A stretch of DNA of 64,000 nt, from contig SWDT01000104.1 in NCBI GenBank assembly GCA_009193035.1, positions 186,001 through 250,000 on the forward strand. The letters are read 5' to 3'. Every line of letters starts with the position of its first letter. The first letter of the stretch is position 1. Of the stretch, positions 39,293-51,280 are shown one piece after another. Made by a program: the position numbers and the translations under genes. The notes beneath the pieces were generated by a model, which was given only the letters and a program-made list of their open reading frames with translations, was not told the DNA's origin and ran no database searches. The stretch is from Halicephalobus mephisto (lineage: Eukaryota; Nematoda; Chromadorea; Rhabditida; Panagrolaimidae).

Positions 39293-40884
39293 ATATCCTA
39301 TAATGAATTATCTCTAAAATAGTAATATGAAGTCTATTTTGTAATCGATAAAATCTTTAAAAAATAAACCTTATCTACTATAACAATCAACACAAGACAC
39401 TAGTATCAATTCTGTATGAGTAAAGTTCTGTTTGATGGAAAATTTCTCAAGAATGGTGATGCAATTGGAGATTGTAGTAGTGGCGAGAACGGCAAATGAT
39501 TCATCGACACAAAAAAGGCAAGAAGGTCTCTACGCTTCATAATTAATGTGTTTGATTCACGTTTTTGTGTTTATCGTAATTATGTAATGCTTTTAAATAA
39601 TCATAATGTATTATGTCTCATGTTTTGCTTTACCGCGATTGTTATAATTATCATTTTCTCTTGTTGTTTAATTATCCAAGTTTAAGGCGATAAAGAAACT
39701 AATATTAATGAGTAGTAAGAGGAATTACTACGTTTAAGAACAAACATTAAAAATCCTGATTGCATAGGTAATTGTTAGCTATTTCTTGGATTTTAAGGGG
39801 TACGATAGAATGAATACGAAGAAGTATTGTATGTTACAAAAACAAGAACTGGATGCTAGACAATACAGTAGAGGTAGGAAGATATATTTAGGTATTCTTT
39901 AATACATACAAAAATTGGCACACGATATATAATATATGAATATATTAAAACAACTCCGGTGCATGAGATATATTTAATATATCGAGGCATTAAATGAAAT
40001 ATCAGTACATTATATTTTATGTGCCGGTACATTAAATATAATAGATCTAATACATTAGAACCTTTTTTTATGTGTGGAAATATATATGCACGTCAAAGAG
40101 TACATGGTATATAATACATGGATACATTAAGTTTATACCAGTGCATCGTATTCAATGTACCGATGCATTAAGGATATTTTTGGCATGTGGCACATAATGT
40201 ATAAATACATTAAAACAACTTTGATATATCAGATACATCGTATTCAGTGTATCGATGTATTAAGTTGATATCGGTGTATTGTATTTAATGCATCGATACT
40301 TTAAATGCAATATATCTGATACATTATAGCCTTTTTAATGTCCTGTTGTGTGTAAAATTGAACTTTCTTTATATCATAGTTCTCGTTGTTAGGGTTTTGT
40401 TAATGAATAGCTTCTGGTGTCAGGTTAGTAAACATACTAGACTTATAGCTGCCAAGGAATTCAAATATGTCAGTTCCAAAAGTGTTATATATTTCTGGTT
40501 TACTGTAATTGACTTTCAATAGATACTGATTATTTGTTCAAAAATCGTTAATCGAGGTGCAGGCAAAAGGACGGAGTTCATTCTCGTTCGAAGTCATGCA
40601 TGAAAACTTGGGGTACTGCTCAGTCGATTGAGGCCTCAACCAATGGCTTTTGAAAATCGATCGACTTAGATCCAAACCCTCAAGTCTAAACCTGACCACT
40701 GATCAGTCACCCATCAGAATTTCCTTATTCTTAAGCTATTGTAATAACGAATAAAGTAGTTAATAATTACCAAGAAAATAAAAATTTATGATTTATACTT
40801 ATATAAAAAAGAAACTTTTATCAAGGAAGAAACCCCTTGTACTACAAATCCAACTCAACTGGGAACATCTACTTAATTTTTCAA
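39293..40884. other. Intergenic with TACATTA palindromic repeats
   Basis: About 39900-40330 consists of degenerate repeats of the types GATACATTAA, GTACATTA and CATCGATGTATT. The same type occurs at 61420-61780. No gene seen. Confidence 0.6.
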
Positions 40885-40887
40885 AAA

Positions 40888-41060
40888 TTTCGATCAATCA
40901 GGTTACGGTAGAGAAAATGGAAAAGCAGCAGTCGAGTACTATTCTCAAATCAAATCGGTTTTCGTCAACGCCTCAGGCAAATTGGAAAATCCATTCCTCT
41001 GAATTTTAGAAGCTTTTCAGTTGTGTTAAAATAGGTTATTAATTCACATTGAATACAGTA
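40888..41060 (+). pseudogene. Duplicated scrap of the ALDH last exon and 3' UTR
   Basis: From CGATCAATCAGGTTACGG to beyond the stop, about 165 bp match 37666-37835 almost perfectly (one clear change is GTTGTTAATT to GTTATTAATT). The upstream part of the ALDH gene is absent. It sits before SDR B just as the real ALDH end sits before SDR A, marking the left end of a segmental duplication. Confidence 0.9.
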
Positions 41061-41238
41061 AATTGGAAATTAAGGAAACTTTTTAAAAACATATTTTAAA
41101 AATTCAAAATATAGTTCTTATAGTTTGTGTTTTATTTTATTGTTTGAAAAAAATGAAAGCAAAAAATTTTTCTGCTAAGTGCAACTTTTGCATTTTGGTT
41201 GACGTGTAGCCAAATAGCTGTGTGCATGCAAAATTGAG

Positions 41239-41245
41239 TATAAAT
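41239..41245 (+). promoter_or_regulatory. TATA box of SDR gene B
   Basis: TATAAAT 214 bp before the ATG, with TCAGTT about 35 bp downstream as a possible start site. Confidence 0.5.
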
Positions 41246-41458
41246 GATCTTTCTCATCTTTCATCTTTCATCAGTTCATGATGATGATAAAATTGGATGT
41301 TTTTTACTCAATTTTCATCAGAATTTCGTGGAAACTTTTGAAGTCTTTTGGAATCGCTTGAAACTTTTTCAGAATTTAGTAAAAATAAGAAATACTTCAA
41401 TTTGGAAAATTCCTGTCGTGATGGTTTTATAGAAATAATGATTTTTAATTATTTTAGA

Positions 41459-42442
41459 ATGAGTAGATTCGAAGGAAAAGTGGTGATTGTAACGGGCTCT
41501 AGTGCAGGGATCGGTCAGGCCGTGCTTTTGGGATTCGCCAAGGAAGGAGCTTCGGTGGTCCTCCACGGAGTGAACGAGAAGAGAATCAAGGATACCGAAG
41601 CCCTTCTGAAGGAAACCGGAATCCCTGAGAATCGATTCTTGACTATCCAGGGAGAAATCCAGGATGAGAAAGTCCAGGACAAGATCATCGCGGAGACTGT
41701 AGCCAAGTTCGGGAAAATCGATGTCTTAATTAACAATGCTGGAGTTGGATCCAAGAATGGAATCATTGACTATGCATCCATCGAAAATTTCGATCATGTG
41801 ATGAGCATTAACTTCAGAGCGTGAGTTTTATAACTTCTTTAAATCTTAAAAGTTGTCGAAATCTAGTGAAAACATAGGAATAAACTCAAATTTAAAGTTT
41901 GAAAAGATTTTAGGAATTCATTTTGAAATAATTTCCTTGCAAAATTGATTTTTAATTTTGTTTATTTTAGTCCCTATCGTTTGACCCAGTTGGCTCTTCC
42001 GCACCTTCAGAAGACTCAAGGTAACGTCATCAACACGTCGAGTGTCGCTGCAATAACCAAACAAACAAATGCGCCGTTGGTTCCAGTTTATGGATCCTCC
42101 AAAGCAGCTTTAGATGCATGGGTGAAGTACGATTCAGCGAGATTAGCTAAACTAGGAGTCAGAATCAACAACATCAATCCCGGACCATTCATGACTAACA
42201 TCATGCTCCGAGCAATGCCTGAAAGTATTCCAGAAGAAGTGAAGAAGGTTGTGGTTGAAAAAATAGGAGAAGGCATCATGACTGCTATTCCTCTGAAACG
42301 CTGGGGAAAATTGGAGGAACTCGTTCCTGCTTATCTTCTTTTAGCCGACAATAAAGCTTCAGGGTTTACTATTGGGTCCTGCTGGGTCATCGACGGAGGA
42401 TTGGCTTACTATGGAACTGAACCAGATTTCAAATTCGACTAA
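41459..42442 (+). CDS. Short-chain dehydrogenase/reductase B
   Basis: Exons 41459-41820 and 41971-42442, about 277 residues. TGSSAGIGQ, NNAG, VINTSS and the YGSSK active site are all present. Exon 1 carries the KETGIPENRF and NNAGVGSKNG variants shared with copy E, while exon 2 has its own segment (ESIPEEVKKVVVEKIGEG) near the substrate loop, so paralogues may differ in substrate. The acceptor-like TTTTAG ends one base before the ATG. Confidence 0.92.
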
Positions 42443-43440
42443 GTAAACGAAAATGAATGATTTTGAAATAGTAATGTCCAGTCTACTTTGTAACTGATAA
42501 AAAATTCTAAAATGTTAACAGGAAAATTCTATTTACTATAGTAATCAATATAATACATTAATATTAACTTTTAGTAAGAGGTTTCTGTGTGACGGAAAAT
42601 TTCATAAGAACGAACATTATAGATTCTGATTATATTGATAATTGTTAGCTATTTCTTGAATCTTAAGGGATATGATAAAATGCGTGTGGAAAAGCAACTG
42701 TTCACAGATGCAGTTTGCCGTATTCTCCTTCAATAATCAATTATTTTTAGAAATATTGATGCAAGAAATTATTCTCATGTGGCGTACGGTGAGAAATAGT
42801 AGTATACTGTGTTGCTTTCTTGTTTCCGTTCATACATCAAATGATTCCTGCTGCGATCTCCATTATTTTCTAGTTTTGTATTTTTTATTCTTAAATAAAG
42901 TCACTTGAAACTATAATAATAATAATTCACTACAACAGATATATTTTATGGCAAGTAAGTTTTTAATATTGGTGTAAAATCAAGATTTCAACATGGTGTA
43001 ACTGGGACCGATTTATACGGATAGGTTTATTTTATAATTTAGTTATTCCGGACTTTATATGGCCTATGATATGTTGTTTAAAATCCGATAATGACGATAA
43101 TCCTTTACAATAAATATGTTTCATAATTAATAAAGTTTTAATATAGTTTGAAAACCTAGTGTCAACATAATATAACTCTGAAATTAACTTCTGTAGCTTA
43201 TTTATTATCTAAAAATATAGTTATTACAAAGTTTTATAGCATTCAAATTTGAATAATTCAAGTGTTTAAAAAGGTTAAAATTTCCCCGTGATCAAGCCAG
43301 TGGTTTGCAAACCATAGGGTGCAAGTGTTTATTACGGTAAATGTGATAATAAAATAAAAAAACGAAAAAGTTGTTTACTGATCACATTAAGTATTATTCC
43401 ACTTTCATTTCAGATTTCGTGAACAAGTGAATCCTATTGA
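42443..43440. other. Intergenic, no gene seen
   Basis: AT-rich unique-looking sequence between SDR B and the promoter block of SDR C. Confidence 0.4.
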
Positions 43441-43464
43441 TTTCTCTCAGTTTCGTGACTACCC

Positions 43465-43540
43465 TATGCTTATGAAGTTCAAAAATCATGTGTACACCGA
43501 AACGCATATAAATAGACCATCCTCCTGTTTTTTATCAGTT
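43465..43540 (+). promoter_or_regulatory. Promoter block of SDR gene C
   Basis: A conserved block (AAGTTCAAAAATCATGTG, ACACCGAAACGC) leads into TATAAATA (43507-43514). TCAGT lies with its A at 43537, 30 bp from the TATA start, which is the usual TATA-to-initiator distance. The block recurs before copies D and E. Confidence 0.6.
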
Positions 43541-43785
43541 TATCAAAACTCTAATAGTGGGTTTTTAGGCTTGATTTTAGTTGTTGTTTGTGTTGATACT
43601 TTTTGGGAACCCCCACAATTCACCACAATGTTCCGAAGTGCTCAAAAATCTCATCGACGCTCTTGGAGTCCCTCAAAATCTAATAAGAATTTTTAAAATC
43701 ATCCAAAATCTGAATTTACACAAAATTGTTCAAATTCCTGTCGTGATGGTTTCATAGAAATAATGATTTCTAATTATTTTAGAAA

Positions 43786-44876
43786 ATGAGTAGATTCGAA
43801 GGAAAAGTGGTGATTGTAACGGGATCTAGCGCAGGGATCGGTCAGGCCGTGCTTTTAGGATTCGCTAAGGAAGGAGCTTCGGTGGTTCTCCACGGAGTGA
43901 ACGAGAAGAGAATCAAGGACACCGAAGCTCTTCTGAAGGAGAACGGAATCCCTGAGAATCGATTCTTGACAATCCAGGGAGAAATCCAAGACGAGAAAGT
44001 CCAGGACAAAATTATCGCGGAGACTGTAGCCAAGTTCGGGAGAATTGATGTCTTAATTAACAATGCTGGAGTAGGACATAAAACCGGGGTCACTGACCAT
44101 TTCTCTATTGAAAATTTTGATTATGTTATGAATGTCAACTTCAGAGCGTAGGTTTTCTATTTAGTTTTGTAAAAATTTCTAGAATTTTGTAAAACTTATA
44201 GTCATCTAAATTTAGAAAATTCTCGTAAGTTTCGAAATTTTATAATTTAATTAAATTCCTTAATGTTTTTCTGAATTGGATGGAAATTCCTGAAATGATT
44301 TTAAATTTAAAGTTCCAGAAGATTATGGAAATTCATGTTGAAACGATTTTGTGAAAGAGATATTTTTAACTTATAAATAACATAATTTTAATCCTCTTAC
44401 TCTTCAGTCCCTATCGCCTGACCCAATTGGCTCTACCCCATCTCCAGAAGACTCACGGAAACGTCATTAATACTTCTAGTGTCGCTTCATTTGCAAAACA
44501 AACAGACACGACATTCTACACGATCTATGGTCCTTCCAAAGCAGCCCTGGATACGTGGGTCAAGTACGATTCAGCGAGATTAGCTAAACTAGGAGTTAGA
44601 ATCAACAACATCAATCCCGGACCTTTCATGACTAATATTGTGTTCCGATCGATGCCTGAGGATACTCCAGAAGAAACGAAGAAAGCTATGACTGAGACGT
44701 TAGCAAACAACAAAACTATTACTCCTCTGAAGCGTTGGGGGAGAGTAGAAGAACTCGTTCCTGCCTATCTTCTCTTGGCTGACAACGATGCCTCAGGGTT
44801 CACCTTAGGTTCTTGCTGGACCATCGACGGAGGATTCGCTTATTGTGGAGGCAAGTCCAACATCAAATTTGAATAA
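43786..44876 (+). CDS. Short-chain dehydrogenase/reductase C
   Basis: Exons 43786-44147 and 44408-44876, about 276 residues. The cofactor motif TGSSAGIGQ, NNAG and VINTSS are conserved. The active-site motif reads YGPSK rather than YGSSK, keeping Tyr and Lys. The intron is longer and unlike those of A and E. Its exon 1 has the NNAGVGHKTGVTD variant shared with copy D. Confidence 0.92.
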
Positions 44877-46850
44877 TCAAACAATAATGAATAATATCTG
44901 AAATAGTACATCAAGTCTGGTTTATAACTGGTGTTAGTTGAGTTGTTAGGGAATAAAATTACTATACTACTACAGTCTATCGAAGATACTGATATGAACA
45001 CTGTAAGTTTGAAACCAACTCATGCAAATCACTAATTATCTCAAAAGTTAATTATTAAAAATTCGATTTCTCATGTGTTCCTCTCCAGGATCCAATAGGC
45101 ATCATAATTCTTTACAATAGATATTGAAAATAAGGAAGATGTCTCTAACATCACTATAAAGCATTAGTATCAATATAATCCAACTTTAAGATCGATTTAT
45201 AAATTCGCTGATTATCTCAGAGTCTAGTTATCATTGGTTTTTACGTGACTCAAACTTGGGTAATTCCAGTTATTTTTACAAACTAAAATACGATGAAAGG
45301 AAAACAGAAAAAAATTGTTCTCGAGATAATACAGATATGAAAAACAAAATTTAACTTTTTCGACGGATTGGATAAAGTCCAAATTACAATCTAGAATTCC
45401 GGAAAATCAACTAATGGCTCTTAACCAGTTACTCAGTCGAATTACAGTTATAAAAAGAGAAGTTTCTCTTCCGATAGAAGATCCATTTCATAAATATATA
45501 AACTGTGAATTTCTGCTATCTTGGCAAATTCTGATTTTTTAAATTTTCCCTCTACAGCAAATAAAACATAAATGATGTAAATTTTTTGATTGAAAACTCT
45601 TGATCAAAGATTTTCAGCCATCAGCTAAATAAATGCTTATGCGATTTTTTTATTCCAAACATTTATTTTTCAATTCTAAATTTAGAACTGAATAAAAAGC
45701 ACCTATAATAGAGTAATCGGACCTGTAGATTCTGAATCTAAAATCAGAATCAGAAATCAATCTTCAGAACTCAAGATTACAAAGACTCTGGATTTTAAAG
45801 ATATCTGAAGTTTTATATCAAAACTATTGAAAAATGAAAACTGATTGTTGGATTGTGAACGATCTATTTGAGGGGAAGCTTGTATAACTTTGGTCCCGAA
45901 GGGAAACACCCTGAGGACCAATGAAATTTGTACGATTGCGGGTTGGCGGCAATTTTAAGATTGCGCAATAATTTTTATGAGTTGTATTTATCTCGTGCTT
46001 TTGGCCCCATAAAAGTTGTTTCCACATATTTCTCGTCTAAACACGGATTCGGAACCCCCAGCGACGATCTAACACTTATCTAAAACGGTTTTGTAATAAT
46101 AGGTAGTAAATATACAATATATGACTAGCCTTATCGCTGAGAACTGTTAATTGATGAATATTCTGTTGGTTTGTTGTACAGCTCCAGGATAATACGGAGG
46201 ATTGCGTTTCCCACCATGGGCAGATTCACAAATAAGTTTTTTCAACATTATCAAGAAAAATAGGACAAGAGATGCTTTTTCAGACTCGTCAGCTTAAATC
46301 GTTTGAGTTCTTCAAATAATTAAGCAAATTCGAAAGCAAAGCTCTCCTGTAGGATTCTCCGTTCTAATCTTATATTACATTTCAAGCGGATTTGGCTGAT
46401 CGGACGGAAATCGCCTAAGGCAATCATCCAATAGTTCTCATTTGTATATCTTACTTGTACACCACAACTTTGAAAACATTACATAACAGATATAAAGTTA
46501 TTTAAAATGGTTTTTAATTTTTAATTTTTAAATGAAAACTGTAAAAATTGGAACAGAAATATTTGGAAGAGAAATAAATAACATTTTATAGTTTCGAATA
46601 GGTTATATTCCATCTTTTGTGACTGTATTTACGGAACTTTCTCAGCAACCCTAATCTTCTAAATCGTTTTCTAAAATTAAACATTTGAATACTAATTTTT
46701 GTTATTTATGCTAAATAAATTAATATTGAAATGATTCATTAGAAGAATTTCAGAAGATTAAAGACCAGAATTAAGAGGCTAAGCATTGATAACAGCACAA
46801 CATCATTGCAGATTTGACTGCAATTTCATGCTTAAACGAGTCCATTAATT
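44877..46850. other. Intergenic, no gene seen
   Basis: No exon could be supported in either direction. Confidence 0.4.
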
Positions 46851-46854
46851 TCTA

Positions 46855-46950
46855 TCAGTTTCGTGACCACTTTGTGTCTCTGAACTTCAAATAATCTTGT
46901 GTATACCGAAATACGTATAAATAGACCGTCCATTTATTTGTTTTATCAGT
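46855..46950 (+). promoter_or_regulatory. Promoter block of SDR gene D
   Basis: Same block as in copy C (CAGTTTCGTGACCAC, TATACCGAAATACG), then TATAAATA at 46916-46923 and TATCAGTTAATC about 32 bp on. It is now 1.14 kb from the start codon because of the transposon at 47149. Confidence 0.6.
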
Positions 46951-47144
46951 TAATCAAAATTTCGATTCAGATTTTTTTGCTTCTTTTCATTCGCCAAAAT
47001 TTTCTGAAAATCTTTCGAATCTAATAGAAAATTCTCACATCTTTGAGAATTTCATAATAATTTTAGAATCAAAAAGAAATTAACTATCTATGCTTAGAAT
47101 TCCGAAATTTCGTGTGAAGACAGTTTCGTGGAGATGAATGATTT

Positions 47145-48049
47145 TTAAAGGAGGAGTGAGATTTATACCCTATTTGGCGAAAAAGGCGCAACGCCAAACT
47201 TGCGGAAATTTCGCAATCTTTCTTTTTTTGAATATTTCATTTTTGACTCTTCTTCATTTCATTTAGAGAAAAGATACAATAAAAATCATCAACAGATAGT
47301 TCTCTTGAGGTTGAAGTAACCACAATTGATGTACGTTTATATTATTTATGTTCTTGACCCTACAAAATTTTAGCTTGACAAAGTGGATATGAACAAGTAT
47401 TCAAAATTTGTTCTTGTCGAGTTTATATAATTATTGAAGCTTTTGCAAAGGCGTGTTTTCTGCGAAAGATTACCTGGGGGTAGAAGCAATGATCATAAGC
47501 AGTGGTCATAAGAAGAATTTGATAGTAAAAATATCTGGAAGAAATATCGCGTTCACTTAAAAATGTAGTTGCAAGAAAAGTAAGAATGGAGAAGCTAATT
47601 GGTTTACACAAAACTTTATTTCTCAAAAGAAAGTAAGAACTGGTAACTTTGCGATTGCATCTGCTGCTAGAGTAGCTCCTGTTTCTTTTACTGTTTTGAA
47701 TTCCTTTTGTGAAGCCTTGGAAATCCTATTTCTCTCAAATAATACGTTCTATAAAGTTTTTCGTGAATCCGTGACTCCAACAATTGAACAATTTTATGAA
47801 ATACAAAGAAGAAAATCCACGTCCAGAAAGAAGCAATAGTAAAGACGATGAGAGTGAATTTATCAATGCGTTATTAGATGAATTGGAAATATTACTTACA
47901 TTTAATGATTATGATGATGATATTGAAATTGATTAGTGAAATTGAGATCAAAAATGAAATATTCAAAAAAAGAAAGATTGCGAAATTTCCGCAAGTTTGG
48001 CGTTGCGCCTTTTTCGCCAAATAGGGTATAAATCTCACTCCTCCTTTAA
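47145..48049. mobile_element. Non-autonomous TTAA transposon in the leader of SDR gene D
   Basis: 897 bp (47149-48045) with about 98-bp perfect terminal inverted repeats starting AGGAGGAGTGAGATTTATAC, flanked by TTAA on both sides. The empty site GATTTTTAATTA is intact in SDR copies A and B. TTAA targeting suggests a piggyBac-type mover. The interior has only short broken frames and no recognised transposase. Confidence 0.9.
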
Positions 48050-48059
48050 TTATTTTAGA

Positions 48060-49061
48060 ATGAGTAGATTCGAAGGAAAAGTGGTGATCGTTACTGGATC
48101 CAGTTCGGGGATCGGTCAGGCCGTGCTTTTGGGGTTCGCCAAGGAAGGAGCTTCGGTGGTGATCCACGGAGTGAACGAGAAGAGAATCAAGGACACCGAA
48201 GCCCTTCTGAAGGAGAACGGAATCCCTGAGAATCGATTCTTGACTATCCAAGGAGAAATCCAGGATGAGAAAGTCCAGGACAAAATTATCGCGGAGACTG
48301 TAGCTAAGTTCGGGAAAATCGATGTCTTGGTCAACAATGCCGGGGTAGGACATAAAACCGGGGTCACTGATTATTCTTCTGTTGAAAACTTTGATCATGT
48401 TATGAATGTCAACTTCAGAGCGTAAGTTTTTCTATAAAAGTCTGCAAAGACTTTCAAAATTTAGTCTAAACTTATAATCATACTAAATATAAACTTCTAT
48501 AAAATTAAGAAAATTAGTTTTAAACCAATTTCGTGGAAAAAGCACTTTTAACCCTTTAAACAAAACAATTTTTATTTTTCTATATTTAGCCCCTATCGTT
48601 TGACCCAGTTGGCTCTTCCGCACCTTCAGAAGACTCATGGAAACGTCATCAACACTTCCAGCATTGCTGCAATCACAAAACAAGCTGATATGCCGATGAT
48701 GTCAATTTATGGATCCTCCAAAGCGGCTTTAGATGCATGGGTCAAGTACGATTCAGCGAGATTAGCTAAACTAGGAGTCAGACTCAACAACATCAATCCC
48801 GGACCTTTCATGACCAACATCATGCTCCGAGCAATGCCTGAAAGCATTCCAGAAGAAACGAAGAAAGCCATGTTGGGGAAAATGAATGATGTCATCAAGA
48901 GTGCTGGTCCTCTGAAGAGATGGGGTAAACTGGAGGAACTCGTTCCTGCTTATCTTCTTTTAGCTGACAACAATGCCTCAGGGTTCACTGTTGGATCATG
49001 CTGGGTCATCGATGGAGGATTCGCTTACTGTGGAACGGAACCAGATTTCAAGTTCGGCTAA
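48060..49061 (+). CDS. Short-chain dehydrogenase/reductase D
   Basis: Exons 48060-48421 and 48590-49061, about 277 residues. TGSSSGIGQ, NNAG, VINTSS and YGSSK are intact. The TTTTAG acceptor-like site and ATG survive 10 bases downstream of the transposon insertion, so the gene could still be expressed if the leader is spliced. The reading frame extends upstream into the transposon end, but the conserved MSRFEGKVV start fits the paralogues. Confidence 0.92.
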
Positions 49062-49227
49062 GTAAACGAAAATAATCGATTATTTCCAACAAAGTATTAT
49101 ACTTTATAGTTGATATCATGTAAAATATTAAAAAATAAAACTAACTTATTAATATCGTGTAACAAAAATATTGATCTCAACATATGTAACTTTGAGATTA
49201 GGCAATGTAACTTATCTACTGCTTTAA

Positions 49228-50037
49228 AGGGGGGAGGTAAAAGATCCGGCCGCAAAATTTTGAACGCGCCTTTAGCGCTCTCGTGTCGAGACACTAAATT
49301 TGCAGCTTTTTGCTTTCCAATGTGCTTGGTTGATTTCTATCTAAAATCACCCGTTTTCTCTCTATTCTTCATCTTTTCCCTCATTCCACCTTTGGCCTTA
49401 CTATAATACTCATATTCCTCGACTACAACTCGTTTGCCAGCCTCCGTTGCTTGACGAGTTTCATTATATCTGAGTGCCGCTATCATCGTTCGGCACTCCA
49501 TCCCGGATCGACTAAAAAATAACCTTTTAAGACGACAGCAGATGCAGACTTTATGAAAACTCTCGAGAAAAGAGGTGAAATTTCCAAACTTCAAATGTTC
49601 TATGTCATCAAGAAAAGTTTTTTTGGACTATTTTCAATATAGTTTGGAATTCGAGTGATCCCGAGTCTATTCTAGGCCTATTTGGATCAAGGTACGAATG
49701 GCAACAAGAAAAGACGTGGGAAAATTTCTTGTCCAACAATGTTGTATCCGACAAATGTAGGTAATGCGTAAAATTTCCGGCTGACCATTCATGGATATTT
49801 TGGATATGAAGGAAAAAAGAAAAAATATGTTCCAAAAAGACCTGGACATCTCCACCTGAAAACTCTAAGGAATAATACAGATGATGGAGGAAAAAGCCAT
49901 GTTTTGAACTGAGTCACACATTTTAGATAGAAATCAACCAAGCACATTGGAAAGCAAAAAGCTGCAAATTTAGTGTCTCGACACGAAAGCGCTAAAGGCG
50001 CGTTCAAAATTTTGCGGCCGGATCTTTTACCTCCCCT
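49228..50037. mobile_element. Non-autonomous transposon with ~120-bp inverted repeats, TTAA/TTTAAA target
   Basis: Inverted ends AGGGGAGGTAAAAGATCCGG lie at about 49228-49348 and 49915-50037, flanked by TTTAAA on both sides (TTAA within it). The left end has two extra G. The interior includes a GC-richer, coding-like minus-strand stretch (about 49340-49590) that is not recognised. Confidence 0.85.
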
Positions 50038-50042
50038 TTAAA

Positions 50043-50940
50043 ACTTGACTATCACGAGCTGGGGTGGGATTTAACTATCTTTTCTAAGATTTCAATCCAA
50101 AACCTGAGTATATTATGTTTATAATCCTATGTTGTAGTTGTTTCAAAACATTCGATAAAGTGCTAAATAGTTCTAAGATCTCAGAAAAATGATAAGCATT
50201 TATAATTGTTGTAACTTGAAGAGACGTCATACAGATGGCGCTCCCTGAATTGTTGGTCTTAGCACGACTACCGTAACCTTACGAAGTTTCTGTTATTGTG
50301 TAGTTGTTATGTTGTGATGTAAAGACCCCAGTGCTTGTTTCCATACGTTGCAGCATCTCTTAGGAAGTCACAACAATAATAGATATATTTCTTGATAAAT
50401 AGCTGTTAGTAGTAATGAATAACACTGATCTCAACTCTGTATTTAGCAGCTTTCCTTTCTTAACGGAAGATTCTCCGGCAAAGATGAAAATGTTAAATTC
50501 CTACACTATTGTCAATTACCAATTATTTCTTATTTCTGTCCTACAGTGAATAAAACACAAGAAACGCTAATTCTCTCTAGGAACCGTTAGTTGAGGTTTT
50601 TAAAGTTAATCAATTTAATCATATCTTGGATTTCACATGAATTTCTGAATAAATTTTATTTTACCCTCTGTACTTCCATTAACAGATATTTCTCAAAAAT
50701 TATACTTTTTTAAAGTTATCTTCTAAAATAAAATTTTTCAACATCAATTTTTTACTTTTTAGTTATGTTAAATAAAAATAAAACACATCGATATTCAGAT
50801 ATTTCATTGGGGAACAGTATAGGATCAAAAAAGATGTAAAATGTTACTTTTTGATGATATTTAATTGTCATCGTAAATTTGTGTCAAGTTTCACTAGTGA
50901 GTGAGTTCCGATGATTTCCTTTATTTTGTGGCTCTTTTGT
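50043..50940. other. Intergenic, no gene seen
   Basis: AT-rich sequence up to the promoter block of SDR E. Confidence 0.4.
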
Positions 50941-50949
50941 GACTCTTTT

Positions 50950-51010
50950 GTGACTCTAAAGTTCAAAAATCAAGTGCACACCGAAATGCGTATAAATACG
51001 CTATTTTCTT
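50950..51010 (+). promoter_or_regulatory. Promoter block of SDR gene E
   Basis: AAGTTCAAAAATCAAGTG and ACACCGAAATGCG precede TATAAATA at 50991-50998, matching copies C and D. Confidence 0.55.
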
Positions 51011-51280
51011 GTTTATTTTATTGTTTTATTTCAAATCCAGTAGTGAATTTTTTTCACTTCAGTTCTTAAAATCCCCTTGAAATTTACACAATTTACCAGA
51101 ATTTTCTTAAATTTTTAAGAATCTCACGAAGGTTTTTGAAATTCTCCAAATTTTCACGACCGTCTTCAGATTCTTTTCAAATTTGATGACAATAGAAACT
51201 GTCTTTGTCTAGAATTTCGAGGATTTTCATCGAGATAATTTCATGACAACCTCCATTTTTAGTATTTTTCATTTTAGAAA

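Noticed and set aside
47997..48059. N-terminal extension of SDR D into the transposon end
   Set aside because: The other paralogues start at MSRFEG or MSTFSG directly after an acceptor-like TTTTAG, and the extension is transposon sequence.
49337..49594. 85-residue minus-strand frame inside the second TTAA-type transposon
   Set aside because: Coding-like composition but no recognised domain and it runs into the inverted repeat; left as part of the element.
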